NCBI GenBank assembly: GCA_001643675.2
Contig: LSRY02000046.1
Location: 434,001 to 498,000 of the forward strand
DNA length: 64,000 nt
Direction: 5' to 3'
DNA from: Monocercomonoides exilis
Taxonomy: Eukaryota > Preaxostyla > Oxymonadida > Polymastigidae
Notes under the pieces: model-generated
Told to the model about the DNA's origin: nothing
What the model saw: only the letters and a program-made list of their open reading frames with translations
Databases searched by the model: none
Shown here: piece after piece, positions 45,693-58,800 of the stretch
Layout: each line of letters starts with the position of its first letter
Position numbering within the stretch: the stretch's first letter is position 1
Program-made: the position numbers and the translations under genes

Positions 45693-46060
45693 ATTCAGAT
45701 TCTTGTCTGTGAACTTGGAAAAACAATTGAATAAAACTTTAATAAATATCTTCTCATTTTTGATAGAATTTTTTGTTGCAAAAAAAGATATTTTTGAAGT
45801 GTAACGCTCTGAGCATGAAAACTCAAAAGAAAAAGATAAAATACAGAAAAAAAAAATTTGAAGCTGCAGTGCCTTTTTTTACAATTAAAATAGTGGAACA
45901 AAAAGAAGCCAGGACAGAATTTCACACTTCAGATATTTTCATTGAAAAATTATGAACTTCTGAAAAATTTTTTGTGATTTGGAAATGTGAAAAAAATGGG
46001 TTAATTTTTTGATTAACACATGTGAGGCCTCAAACCATTATATTATCAGAATAATAACTC
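45693..46060. other. AT-rich intergenic
   Basis: Right flank of the 3.6-kb element; no gene could be supported. Confidence 0.5.
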
Positions 46061-46231
46061 TTGTTTTCAGACATGAAAATCCAAATTTATTTGAAATTTG
46101 AGAAAGATAAATTAAGTCATGAGCGAACCAAATTTTTTATTACAAATGCGAAAAAATTTGAAAGTTTTTTCCCACAGATGGAAAATGAAATTAATGATAC
46201 AGATAATGAAGACTCACCTTATGAAAATGTT

Positions 46232-46699
46232 TCAATAGATACTGAAAATCACTTTGCAAAGCTCCACCCAGAGCTGAAAAGAAACACATAAAAAAATGAA
46301 AGTGCCAATCGGCTTGCGAAATTGTACCAATGTGTTTGTAATTATTGCATTCACAGCTCGACTATTTTCATGGAAAAAAAAATTATGAAGATCTGATATA
46401 AAAATAGGATGAATTGTCGCCGAGAGTGCTTTCAAACTCAAAACATCACGTGAATAATCCGAAAAATGAAAACTCTTGATTCGTATAAGAACCACAGAAA
46501 ATTGAATATTTTTCTGTTGTTGATCCTGAATCTGCTGATGGGTTTGCACTTCCATCTGTGATTTCATGACTGAACAAGAGCTTTCCTGATGAAATGAAGG
46601 CGCTTCTGCAACAAACTCACAGCATCTTACAAAGCTTAATTGGCTGGATGATGTGAAAATAATTAAAAATACACTCATAGACAATCCTCCACCCTTCAA
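46232..46699 (-). CDS. Small predicted secreted protein or surface-gene remnant, 155 aa
   Basis: The second Met (LSMSVFLIIFTSSSQLSF) would give a signal peptide. The body has short alternating strands (FSDYSRDVLSLKALSATI; FISDLHNFFFHENSRAVNAI) that recall single beta-helix rungs, but the CG....PC hallmark is absent. It may be the start of a decayed beta-helix gene or a chance frame. A plus-strand frame at 46061-46291 overlaps its end and is also unassigned. Confidence 0.3.
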   Translation of the reverse strand: MKGGGLSMSVFLIIFTSSSQLSFVRCCEFVAEAPSFHQESSCSVMKSQMEVQTHQQIQDQQQKNIQFSVVLIRIKSFHFSDYSRDVLSLKALSATIHPIFISDLHNFFFHENSRAVNAIITNTLVQFRKPIGTFIFLCVSFQLWVELCKVIFSIY

Positions 46700-46819
46700 T
46701 TATCTATAAAAGAAAACACTTATAATCTTGACACTTTCACCACTTGCTTTTCATCTACTTCAACACTTTTATTAAAGATCCAACATAATAAAGATAATTC
46801 TTTAAAGAGAGTGAAAATT

Positions 46820-47060
46820 TGTCAAAATTTTTTTGTAAAGTTCCTTTTGTCTAATTTTCAAATGGAATAAACATTTCATATTTCGATCAAATTTCTTTTC
46901 TCTCTTATGAAACTTCACAAAAATGGAAATAATAACATTGTCAAGATTTTGTTTTCATTACAGAGAGATTTGGTGAGTGGAAACAGAAATATGATCGAAA
47001 TATGAAAATTTATTTTTTTTGGAAATTTAACAAAATGAACTATTCAAAAAAATTTGGACA
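46820..47060. mobile_element. Palindromic MITE, about 241 bp
   Basis: Ends TGTCAAAATTTTTTTGTAAAG and the inverse of TGTCCAAATTTTTTTGAATAG. The interior is the inverse orientation of the copy at 16952-17191 (shared TTGTCAAGATTTTGTTTTCA and ACAGAGAGATTTGGTGAGTG). More diverged than the other copies. Confidence 0.75.
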
Positions 47061-48594
47061 TATTTCAAAATATATTTTAAATAAGTTTAATGTGATTAAT
47101 TTACAGGTGAAAATATAAATTCAATATTTTCATCATAATTTCATTCCAGCTTTCAAAATGTCATTATTTTTGATATATTAACATTATCGAAGTTTTATTT
47201 CGATGCTGATGATATTTGTTAAGCTGAAATCAGAATTTGATGAAAATATTCAATTTTTTATCATTCATGAATTTTTCAAATTGAACTTTTTCGAAAAATA
47301 TTTAACCTTTTGAAGTATTCATTTTTCTCTGCACATAACCACCCAACCACTCCACAGAGGTATTTTTTCACTTCTCTTAATAAAGCAAAAAATGAAAAAA
47401 TGAACCAACTTGTCCATTGACATCATCATAAAAAAATATATCTTTTGAATATTCTGCCACAAGAAATTCAAGTTTCCATCTCACCTGCTGTCATGAATTA
47501 AACTATCGCAACCACAGGCGTTCTTCAACACAAATCTGGATTGATTCTCATGAAGCTTCCAGTAACTTCGGAATATGCATCTCAGGTTCATGTAAACAGT
47601 TTCGACTTCTTTGAAAAGCTGTTTATGATGAGAAGCTTCTGGGTGATTTGAGTGAACAGAAATGAATTAAAAAAGAAAATAGTCCTGATGAAATAGAATA
47701 TTCAGTTGATATGAAAAAAGCAGAACAAAAAGAAGAAGATAAAATAGAGAAGTTTGCTGAAATAACCAAAACCAAGAGAAAATTTGAAACGAAAAAAGTT
47801 ATCAAATAATACTCAAAGAATGAAGCGGACATTAAGAATGAAAGAAAAATGAAAAAGAAAAGTCACATATCAAGTAAATTTGTTTTTTTTAATTACTTTT
47901 GCCTTTTCTTTCATTTCTTCTTCTTCTTCTTCTTCTTTTCTTTTTTTCCATTTCTTTTCTTTTTTTCTTTTCTTTTTAATTCTTTTTCTTTCTTTTTCAA
48001 TTATTCTGATTTGAAACGTAAATTGAAAAAAGACATTTGTTTGCCAAACACAAAATTATAGAGAACTTTTATAAGTGAAATTGTGAATATTGTTAACGTC
48101 AAGAAAATAACTTTAACAACGATGTTGTGCAAAAAAAAGATATGGATGAGATTATCAAAATTTCATTTCACATTCATCATTAATAATTGATAATCAAAAA
48201 TATATATTTTTTGAAAGTTCTTGCTTGTTAGTTGATGAAAAGCAATTTTTTGATATCACTCTATTGATCTGAAAATCCAAATCATTTTCACAGTTTTGAG
48301 AATTCTTTTCTTTCTTTGATGCTAAATTTCTTTAATTGCTGCCTTATCTTTGATGTAGCATTCTTTTCGTCAACCATCCAAAAAAAAAAGGAAAATAAAA
48401 TGAAAAACCATCTCATTACCAAACAACGGATGTTTTCATTCTCATTTTCATTTTTAGTGAAAAGTTTGTCAAAAAAAATAATAATAAATAACAAAAATTA
48501 AAATCTACATATAACTCAAAAAAATTAAAATTAAAATTAAAATTAAAATTAAAATTCTTTTCCCTTTGAAAAATTATTGAAACTTGATTATTCA
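47061..48594. other. AT-rich intergenic with coding-like scraps
   Basis: Plus-strand pieces near 47700-47860 (KKAEQKEEDKIEKFAEITKT) are broken by stops. A TTC/TTTC run lies at 47915-48000 and an (AAAATT) hexamer repeat at 48519-48556. No gene is called. Confidence 0.5.
48519..48556. repeat. AAAATT hexamer microsatellite
   Basis: Six tandem copies just downstream of the VPS13-like stop codon. Confidence 0.85.
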
Positions 48595-51500
48595 TCATTG
48601 AAATGAAGCATTTGGCTTTTTTTCCTTTTCAATTGCTTCCAATTCTTTTATATTTTCAATGTTTTCCAGTTCGACTGCGTTAATTTCATTGTGAATAATA
48701 TCAATTGCTTCTCTGCTCACATAAAATGAAGGACATGATAATATTTCAGTGTTAGGAGTTGAAACAGTTCTCTGATGAGTAATAATCATCGATGAATCAT
48801 CTGCTTCAATCTCTGAATCAGTTGCAAAACTTTCCAATTTAGAATGAAGAAGTTCAGGCTGCTCGAAAGCGTAACCGTTAGAATCGTTGTTTTTACCATT
48901 CACAAAAAGTGAAGATGAAAATGGCATTTTTGCGCCAGACTCTTCTTCGAAATGAGTCCAATCCAAGTCGATTTCAACATTTGATTCATCAAATTCTTCT
49001 TCGTTGAAATTCTTTTTGTTATCAGCTTTCGATAATGAGATGAGTGGAAATGGCATGTTAATGCCTTCCGAGAAAGATACTTCGTTCGTCATTGTAATCT
49101 TTTCAATGTTTTCCTTAGAAGTCACGAGTGATGTTTTATTATTTTCAGCTTCTTTAAATTCTTCTCCGGAATTTTCTATGTCTTGTTCCTTTCCTTTGCA
49201 ATTTTTGTCTCCCCTTTCAGTGACATCAAAAAGTGCTCCTTCTTCTCTGCTTAACAATGGAGGGAAAGTTGAATAAATGCAATCGTTCGGTTGATACGCA
49301 GGAATAACTTCAGCATATTTCAATAACACCAACTGTAGCTCCTCGTCCACATCAATTTCATCCTCTTTTTTCTCGTTCTTGCTTTCTTTATCCTGTTTGC
49401 TCATGCAGTAATGATTCCTTTCATAAATTTTTTTTGTATTTGCGTTCACTGAATTTGTTTCCATTAAACTTATATTTGCTATTTTATATTGTTTTTCTTT
49501 CTCTGATATTTCTTTCTCTTTATCTGATATCCTCTTTGACATATACCGCGATCCGGTCCATCCGCTTCTAAAAGCTGTCCAAAAGATGCTCATCAATCCT
49601 GCTCCGCTGTGCATCAAAGGAAGAAGCGGTTGCCCAAATGACTGCGAAGGCAAATGCACCTGTAGTAGAGGTAACATCCCTGAAGGCAACTGCAGCTGAT
49701 GTGTATGCGTTTGTTCAGGATGCGACAGAGAGGCAGTCAGTCGCTCGAAAGGAAATGTTGACTTGATCTGATTGAGTGGATAGAAACCTCTGAATGGAAG
49801 TGCAAACACACCATCCATCTTCAATTTAAAAGGAGTCAAGAAGTATTGATTTTGTCCTGCAAAACTTGTTGAAAGACCACACTTCGCTTTTTCATTTTCA
49901 TTTAATTGCAAAAATTCATAATTTCTGTCTTTGCTATTTGAACAATTAACCTCTTCATGAAAATTTTCTTGCTTTCTTGGAAAGAATGAAAGACACTTAT
50001 TTTTGTGCCTTTTCCAGTTGGGAATGATCCTTCCTTTCAGCTCCGCAACAGCATTTATTCCTAAGTCATACATAAGTGGATCGTTTAACGCAATAATGGC
50101 AGATGTATTGTTCATATCAACAAGCACAAGCGAAGAAGAAGAAGAAGAAGAAGTTGATGATGATACAGATGAAGAAAGCACTGAATTGTCAACAATTTCT
50201 GTTAATTCCATTGGTATTGAAGATAACTCAGAAAGTTGCGATTCGTTCGACAATTCTAAACTTTCATTTTGTTTTTCTGTAACCATGTTCTTTTTCAATC
50301 CATCGTTTTTTTCATCCTTAACATCTCCCAGAATAATGCTTGCATCATCCATTTTCCCTCGTATAAATAAGTTTGCATGCACATGATCATGCAACACCAT
50401 CGGAAAGATAAAGAAAAGCAGAAGCTGCAAAATGGAAGGCAGCGCACGAGTTATTTGGATGATGCTGTGCTGGAAAGTGATATCGATGCAAACAGGCGGA
50501 AGAAAGATTGACTGAAGAAGAAACGAAAAATAATCTATTTCTGAGGGAGAAAGCGAAGAGAACGCTGAAGAAGGATCTTGCTGTTCGGTGGAGAAGCGTG
50601 TGAGGTTCGGATATTGTTGAATGTGTGGAATAAGTGAAGTTGAAGTCAAATACAAAGAAGGAGATTGAAATGAGGCGCACTTGCTTGAATCTTTTTGATT
50701 GTTTGAAGAAGGCTCGGATGCTAATTCTTGTGCAGAAGAACTACAAGGGCTTGGATGCGACAGTTTCGAGTAATAAAAAGGATACCTGTGCTTAAGAAGC
50801 TCGGTGAGGAATGAAACATACAAAGATGAAAAAAGAGGATTATTTTGTTTGAGATTTGCAGATGCGGGAAAATGAAAAGAATTTTCCAATTGCACGCAGT
50901 TATTTTTGTCAATATTCGAAGTATTAATCGGTCCAACAAAAGAATCAGTTGAAACATAATCAGAGGAAGCGGAATCAACAGATAAAGGAGATGATGATGG
51001 AAGAATGTCAGATTTCCCGAACGATATTTCTCTATCATCTTTTCTATGATTGCTGCCTGAATATATCCAATCTTCTTCACTTTCTAATATTTCATCTGAA
51101 TATGACTTTTTGGCTTTGTGAGATTCAATTCTGCTTCTTTGGTTTGGATTGTCAAAATCTTCAGCCCTCATGTTAAACACCCCTCTCTCATCTTCTTGAT
51201 AGGCATTTCCTTCCCATTCATTTTCCTTCTCTTCTTCTTCTTCTTCTTTTATTCTTTCTACATTTTCTTCTCTAATTCTTTCCATTTCTTCTCTAATCTT
51301 TCTCTCTTTCTCCGCTTTTTCTCTTTCATTTTCCAAATATCTTCTTCGTAATTCTGCATTCAGCCACGTTTGGAACGGATACTCAAATGAATGCGTTCGA
51401 TGCTTTTCAATTCCTGGCGGGGGTTTTGTGGGCGCATGCACATCAAAGACTATCATCGGATCCGAAAAATACTGCAAAGAAGACAAAGGAAGAGACAAGG

Positions 51501-52806
51501 AACTGAATTTCTCATTTGACTTACAATCGCTTTGAGATTTGCTAGATTTTTTCTCTTTATCAAGTTCCTCTTCACATTCTTTTCTTTTGGGACCCTTAAT
51601 CTCCTTATCAAATCCAAAAGACATTTTTTCTTTTTTCTTTGAAAGAACTTTGCGATCTCCAAGTTCTGACTGCAAAAGAGGTGTTAAAACATCCATTGAA
51701 TCGACAGAGCCTGAAATATGCAGCAGCTTCCAAGGAAGAACAGGAAGAAGCAGATCAGAAGAAGCGAAAGAAAAGGAAGAAGATGACGCTGATGACGATG
51801 AAAGTGTGGTTAAATGAGTCTGAAGAGGACCATTCGAAGAAGTTGGGATATCAGTTGCTTGTGTTTCATTGCATTCTAAATCTCTTTCTCTTTCCCAACT
51901 AACTCCAGCTTCTTCGATACGTTCGTTTTCTTCCTCATCTTTCTCAAGCAAAGAAGAGCAGAATTCATTTACAGCATTATTGTCTTCTTGCAAGCACACC
52001 ACACGGTCCATGCAATCAGCGTAAAGATTTGATATTTGCTGGCCAGAAGGAACACTATTGCGCTCAATGGAAGGAAGTGAAGGCTTATACAGAAACCTCC
52101 CAGGCTCCATCTTAACTTTGATTCCGTTAAGTTGAACAGCAAAGAAAGGCAACTGAGTTAAAAAAAAAGTAGAAGAAAGAAGAAAAAGGAGTTCAAAAAT
52201 AAATTAATGATATAAAAGATTAAAAATGGGTCAAATATCCAAAATAAATATTGAGAATTATTTTATTTCTCAAAATCTTAATTAAAATAAAGCATTCATC
52301 TTAAAAATTCTTAAAATCCGATCGTTTTCATTGCTCATAATTTCAAATCAACATTACAATTTCAAAACATCCAAAATTTTAATTACCAAAAAATAAAAAT
52401 GTGCACATCCATTCACTCAGATTCCAACTCAAACAACCACAAATAATCACAAAAAAGAGCCTTTCACACACACCTCAGTCATATTCTTCGTCCTCTTCAT
52501 AAGGGGCACCTCCTCCTCCGTCGCTATTTTGTTTGCCAAGTTCAGCAGCTGCCTCTTCCAATGCTCTTTTGCAGCAGTCCCAGGCAGCTTGATAGGAGGC
52601 GATTCAGACACAAGGCGATGAATGCGAGTGAGCCAGGAATAAGAAGAAGAAAGTGACAAAGACAAAGAAGGGATGTTGATGTGGATGGCGAAGGAGAACA
52701 GAGGATGATTTGATGGTGCTAATGATGAAGATGATGTTGAGGAAGTAGAAATATCAGAAGAGGAATGAAGCGAAGGAGAAGGTGATGTTGTAAATGATGA
52801 TGATTG

Positions 52807-52896
<90 letters not shown>

Positions 52897-55800
52897 AGAT
52901 GAAGAAGGAGACAATGGTTGAGGCGAAAACTGTGTTTCTGGGCATGTAACTTCTCCCCTTTGTCCTTTTGCTTTGAACAAAGATTCGTTCGCAGATAGCA
53001 GCGGAATCATCATTGGAGATATCTTTTTCTCGCTAAGCAGACGAATCTTTTCTTCATTCACCATCCTCTCAAACATTTCACTTTCGGTCATTCGTCCATT
53101 TTCATTGCTTTTCCCACTTTCATTCAATCTTGTTTTCTCTTTCTCTTTCTCTTTCATTTTGGCTTTCCCATCCTTTCCATCCTTTTTCGCCTTCCTTAGC
53201 TTGTTCAAAATGTCCTTTAGCATTTTCTGAGGAAAAGCCGAAGAAGATTTCTCTATTGCCATCTGTTTGTACACACTCAAAAACGACGAAAGCGTAGCCA
53301 GCATCGAAGTGAGTACTGAATAAAGAGAACGGCAGAGGCTGAATTCAATTGGGGTGGACGAGACGTCGAGACTGATAGACGAAGGAGCAAGTGAAAGCGG
53401 AATCTTTCGGTGTGAACTGGAGAAAGGTGAGGGAGAGGAGCAGAAGGAGGGCGAAGAAGAAGGAGACGGAGATTGAAAAGGAGAAGGAGAAGGAGTTAGT
53501 GAAGGAGAAGGAGTTAGTGATGGATGAAGTGACGGAGAATAAGAAGAAGAAGAAGGAACCATCGGAGAAGCTAAAGGAGAGCTAACAGGTGAAGGTGCTT
53601 GTATGAAGTGTGCAGATGTTTGTTCGTGTGGAGAAGAGAAAGGATGAGAAGGATGAGAAAGAAAGATGGAGGAAGCATTAGAAGAAGAAGAAGATAATGA
53701 AGAAGACGATGATGATGATGAAAGAGGTGATTGAGAACGAACTGCTGGCGAGTGATGTGAGAAAGAAGGCAAAGAAGGTGAATAAGAAAGAGTAAGTGAA
53801 GGAGAAGGCGAACGCACAATCAATGGAGACATTTTGTTTTTTCCATTCATTTCTCCTGTGAGATTAGGAGTTGTCAATGAACTGCGCAGAAAAGCTGGAG
53901 AAGAAGACGAGCAATTCTCAACAGGAATGGAAAAGCTCTTCTTCTCATTCAAAATTCTGTTTGTTATTCTCACAGCATCAGAAGAGGAGAGCTTTGGCTG
54001 TGTGTTGTTTGCAAAGAAGTCAGAAGCGACGTTCATTTGGAATGCTGAGTGCTTCAGCAGCATCTGCCAGCGATGGCGGATGGGCAGATAAACAGCAACA
54101 AACAAGCCGTCGAGAAGAACGCGAGATAAAATGAATGAAGAAGGAGAAGAGGAAGAGGAAGGAGAAGAAGAAGAAGAAGAGTAAAGTGAAGGGGTATTAA
54201 TGAAGTTAGAGAAGGAAGAAAAAGGAGAGGGAGAAGAGGGAGAAGATGGGGAGAAAGCCAACGAATGAGAATTGACAGACAAAGATGCAGAAGAAGATGA
54301 AATAGCAGAAGAATCAGTGGGCAAAGGCTGTGACAACGCTGATAAGCTCAAATGTGGTGTGGAATTCCTTTGAAGAGCTCTTGATGAATTGCTTTCAAGT
54401 GAATATTGGTCCAAAGATGATGGATTAAACTTATAATTAGTAAATTTATCTTTGTTTGAAGAAGAGAAGGAAGAAGAAGAGGAAGAAGAAGAGGAAGAGG
54501 AAAAAGAAGAAGAAGATGGTGATGGAGATAATGCATCGAAAGTTGCAGAAATAGCAGCAGAAATCGAAGTCGGCACGTCTTTGCCTTCAAAATGCACAAT
54601 GCTCAGCGGATGAGGCGTTGCATAGTTTCTGATAAGACCTTCCTTTTCTCTTTTTTCAACTAGCAAATTTTCACCAATAATTCCTCGTTTCTTCTTCTGA
54701 TTTTTCGCATTTTTCTTTTCTTCTCTTTTCCTTTTCGCTTCTTCTTTTCGCTCTCTTTCGGAAGATGAGACAGGCCCTGTGACAACAACTGGGCCGATGT
54801 GAATAACCAAAAGTGGAGCTAAATTTGCTGTTAAACTGGAATTTTGATATAAAGAAGAAGAAGAAGAAGATAATGATGATGAAGATAAAAGAGAAGAAGA
54901 GAAAGCAGAAGAAAAAGAAGAAGATGAAAGACTTCTTCCAAATATGGAGGAAATTGATGAAAGATGCGTTGAATGTCTTTCTTTTGTTTGATTGCTCTCA
55001 AATTGTTCTTTTTCTTTTTCTTTTTCTTCTTTTTTCATTTTCGCCTCCTGTTTTTTCATCTCATCAACTTTTGGATAATTCATAATTGGCATCACAATCA
55101 AAGCATCAGAAAGTTCGATCAAAACGTCCTCTTCCTTCATAAACATTATTCCACGTTGGATTTCATTCAGCAACGAAGGCAGAAAGGCTGATGATATCTC
55201 CATTTTCTTCTTCTTCTTCTTCTTCTTCTCTTCTTCTGTTCTCTTCTTGGAAAATGTCTGATTTTCATTATCATTTTTTTCACACATGTCATTTCTCTCT
55301 TTTTCACTATTCATTTGCTTGTCTTCAATCTGTTTTTTAAGCTTTGAATTTCCTGTCTCTTCCAATCCTCCGTTTTGGTGCTTCATCAAAGAATGAACAG
55401 AAGCTGATGTTTGTTCAGTCATTTCATTTCCATTTTCTTCCACAATTGTATACGAATCAAGCATTTCGCTATCCAAATTCAACGGCGATGGAGTTAATGT
55501 ATCTTCTTTGTTGTTGTTATTATTATTTGCTTTTTCACCCAAAAACTTTATGTCTTTCTGATTTTCAATTTCTGTTTCTCTAACAGTCGCTATTGCTTCG
55601 CTTCTTCCCTTTTCCTCATTCTCCCTTTTCTCAGCTTCTTTCTCTCTGTTATCATTAGCATCATCATCTTTGCTGTCATTTTCCATCTCTTTCTCGACAT
55701 TCAATGAAGAAAGCGAATAATCCAGTGTTTCAGCGACAAGACACGCTGGAAGCAGAAGATGGAATGGCTGAATGAAACACGACAGCTGGCAGCTGATTGA

Positions 55801-58800
55801 AGAATCATACACCAAATACACACGATCTGATGAATTTGAAGAAGATAAAGAGGAAGAAGAAGAAGATAACGACAATGAAGAAGAAGACGATGAATGTCTG
55901 TTCATTTCAGGAGACAGAGAAGGAGAAGCTGATGGAGCAGGAGTCATCAAAAGCCTTGGCGTAGTGGCAATGATTGGCGTAGATGCTGAGGAAGAAAGAG
56001 CAGGTGTAGCTGAAGGAGCAGGTGTGTATGGCCGCAAAGATGCTGAGAAAACCGGCGAATCAATGGAAGAATTCGCATAGCTCTTCTTTCCTCTCTCTCG
56101 GCCTCTTTTCTTGCTGGTTGAATTTTTGCTGTTAAAGTCGCTATCTTCACTCACCTCAGCCAGAACGGCCAAAAGCTTCGTTCTCCTGTGTATTTCGAGT
56201 GTGAGCGAAAGTGCAGGGCGGGAGGCTGGCAAAGGGACAGCAGAGGAAGAGAAGCAAGGAAAAGTCTGCTTCAGCTCTTCTTCGACTTCTTCTCTGTCTT
56301 CTGCATCTTCTGTGTCTTCAGATACATTCAACATGAGTCTCCCTCTTTCTTCTCCATAAGCTGAAAGGGTGGAATGCATTTTTCGATAAATTGACTGACA
56401 ATTCTTGTTGTTTTCTACCTCCACAACGCGAAATCGCTTCATTGCTCGCCTCAGCTCTTCATCGTTTGCATCTGAACTGCCAGACAAAACTTCAACTCCA
56501 TCATCATCAAAACCTTTCTCTCCTTCTTTCAATCTGTTTCCATTCAAAATCATCATCTTCCTCTTCTTTATTTCTCTTCCTTCTTTCCTTTCTTTCTCTC
56601 TTTTCCTCCTCCTCTCACTCACCAAACTCACCACTGCATTCCTCGTCAGCCCAAAACGAGGAATTGGAGTCAAAGGAGTCATCAGATCAAGACGATAAGC
56701 AGGTGATGCAAAGATCCTTTTGAGCTCTTCCTCTGCAAATGGAGATTGAATTGGCTGTGGCTGCTGCAGCTGGCTGACAAGAGGGTTGTTTGAGTTCTTA
56801 TGGAATTTCAGTCTTCTGTTCTGTTCTTTGAAGCTGAGTGAATACAAAGAGGAATAGGAGAAATAAGGAGAAAAGGGGAAAGGAGAGAAAAAGGGAGATC
56901 TAGATCTTCCGCATTCTTTCCTTTTTGAGCTGCAGATATCAAGACTTGAATGAGAAGAAGAGGAGGAAGAGGAGGAAGAGGAAGAAGAAGAGTTGAATGA
57001 AGAAAACGAAGGTTGCATATGAATTTTGCGTGAAATGGGCACTGAAAGGATGCCTTGTTGTTGATGTTGATTGTTATGAGATAAACATGAACTATCTGTT
57101 TGTTCAAGAAGAGAAGAAGAAGAAGATGATGATGATGACGATGATGACGATGATGAACGAAATTGCATTGTTTCATTGCCTTTCTCATTCTCTTCTTTTC
57201 CTTCATTGTTTTCTATGACTGTTGTTGTGGTGGTTGTAACTGTTGTTATTTGTGTGATGCGCTTAACTGCTCCTGTTTCTGATAGCTCTGTTATTGTTTC
57301 AGTCTTCGTGACTTCTTTCTTTTCTTCTTTCTTTTTCTCTTTTTCTTTCTCTTTCCCTTTTTCGTTTTCGTTTTCGTTTTCTCTTCCACTTTTGTTGTTT
57401 TGTATTAATGATTCATTTTTCTTTTCTTTTTCTTTTTCTTTTTCTTCATCCACAAATTTCATCAGCATCCTTCTTCTCTCTTCCAATTCTCGTTTTCTCC
57501 TTTCTCTTCTTCTTTCTTTCCATTTCTTCTCCTTTTTGTGAATTTCCTCGTAATTCGGCTGCTGCAGAGGAAGAGATGTTGGCCAAAGAAAGACGACTCC
57601 ACTTTGGCCAATGAAAAGAGGAGGAGAAGAATTCTTGGCTTCTTTTAAAGATGAAGAAGAGGAATTTGAAGAAGAAGAAGATGATGACGATGAAGAAGTG
57701 ATATTTGAAATCAGCTCGTCCATTTTTGCTTTAGCGCTTCTTATTTCCTTTTCATTCTCCACACTTTCATCAGTTGTTTCTTCATAACAATCAGATGAAT
57801 TTTTGCTTGTAATTTTATTTCCATTCTCGTCAAATTCATCATCCTCTTCTTCCTCTTCTTCCTCTTCCTCTTCTTCTTCATTTCTTTCATCATCTTCTTC
57901 TCCTCTTCCTCTCTTCATCTCTCTCAACATCGCTTTTCTCCTCCTCTTCTCCTCCCTTTCCTCCTCTTTCCTCTGCTTCTGCATCTCCTTCCTTCTTGTC
58001 CGAATAATCGAATTTGTCAAAGTCGGCCTCACAGAAGGCACAAGGCAGGCATTTGGATGCAGCTCATCTTCAGCACTTTCAAAGAGAAAGTCTGCAGAAT
58101 ACACAAAAGACATCAACCTCTCCTTCAGCTCAGCCATCAGCCGTGCATCTGAAGACTCGCTGATTAATTCAGGTGGAATGCCAAGCTTTGCTCGTAGCTG
58201 CTTTATTCGCTCGTTTCGAGGGAGAGAATCTTTGAAAAGCAAATAAGAAGTGGAAGAAGCAGAGGAGGAAGAAGATGATGACGAAGACGATGATGATGAA
58301 GGCTGAAAAGAAAGAGAAGAAGCAGAATTTTCTGAATATTCTATCTGATTTGTATTTAAACTCATGTTATTTGAAGAAGAAGCAGAAGCAGAAGAAGCCA
58401 ATGAAGTTGTAAGAACAGTAACATAACTATCTTCCTCTTCACCCCCACTTCTGTTGTTGTCTTCCATTCTTTCTCCTTCTCTGCTTCTTTCCTTCGGCAG
58501 CTCCACAACATAAGTCGGAAGCACAACACACCCGTCCTTCGCTTTGTTCTTGTTCCACGTGGCAAATGAGCTTTCGCTCTCCCACAGCTCCATATTCATT
58601 TTTTCCCTCTCTTCCTCTTTCTCCTTCTCCTCCAGCAGCACCCTCAGCTCTACTGCGTCCTTGTACCTTCTCTTCATCGCTTCGCATTTCTTTGCAAAGT
58701 CTTCTCTTGTTCTTGCAGAATGCTCTACTTTGACAGACCCCACCACAAAAGACACGCCAACAGCCATCCACTCTTCGCCTGGCTGGAGACGAGGAGATGT

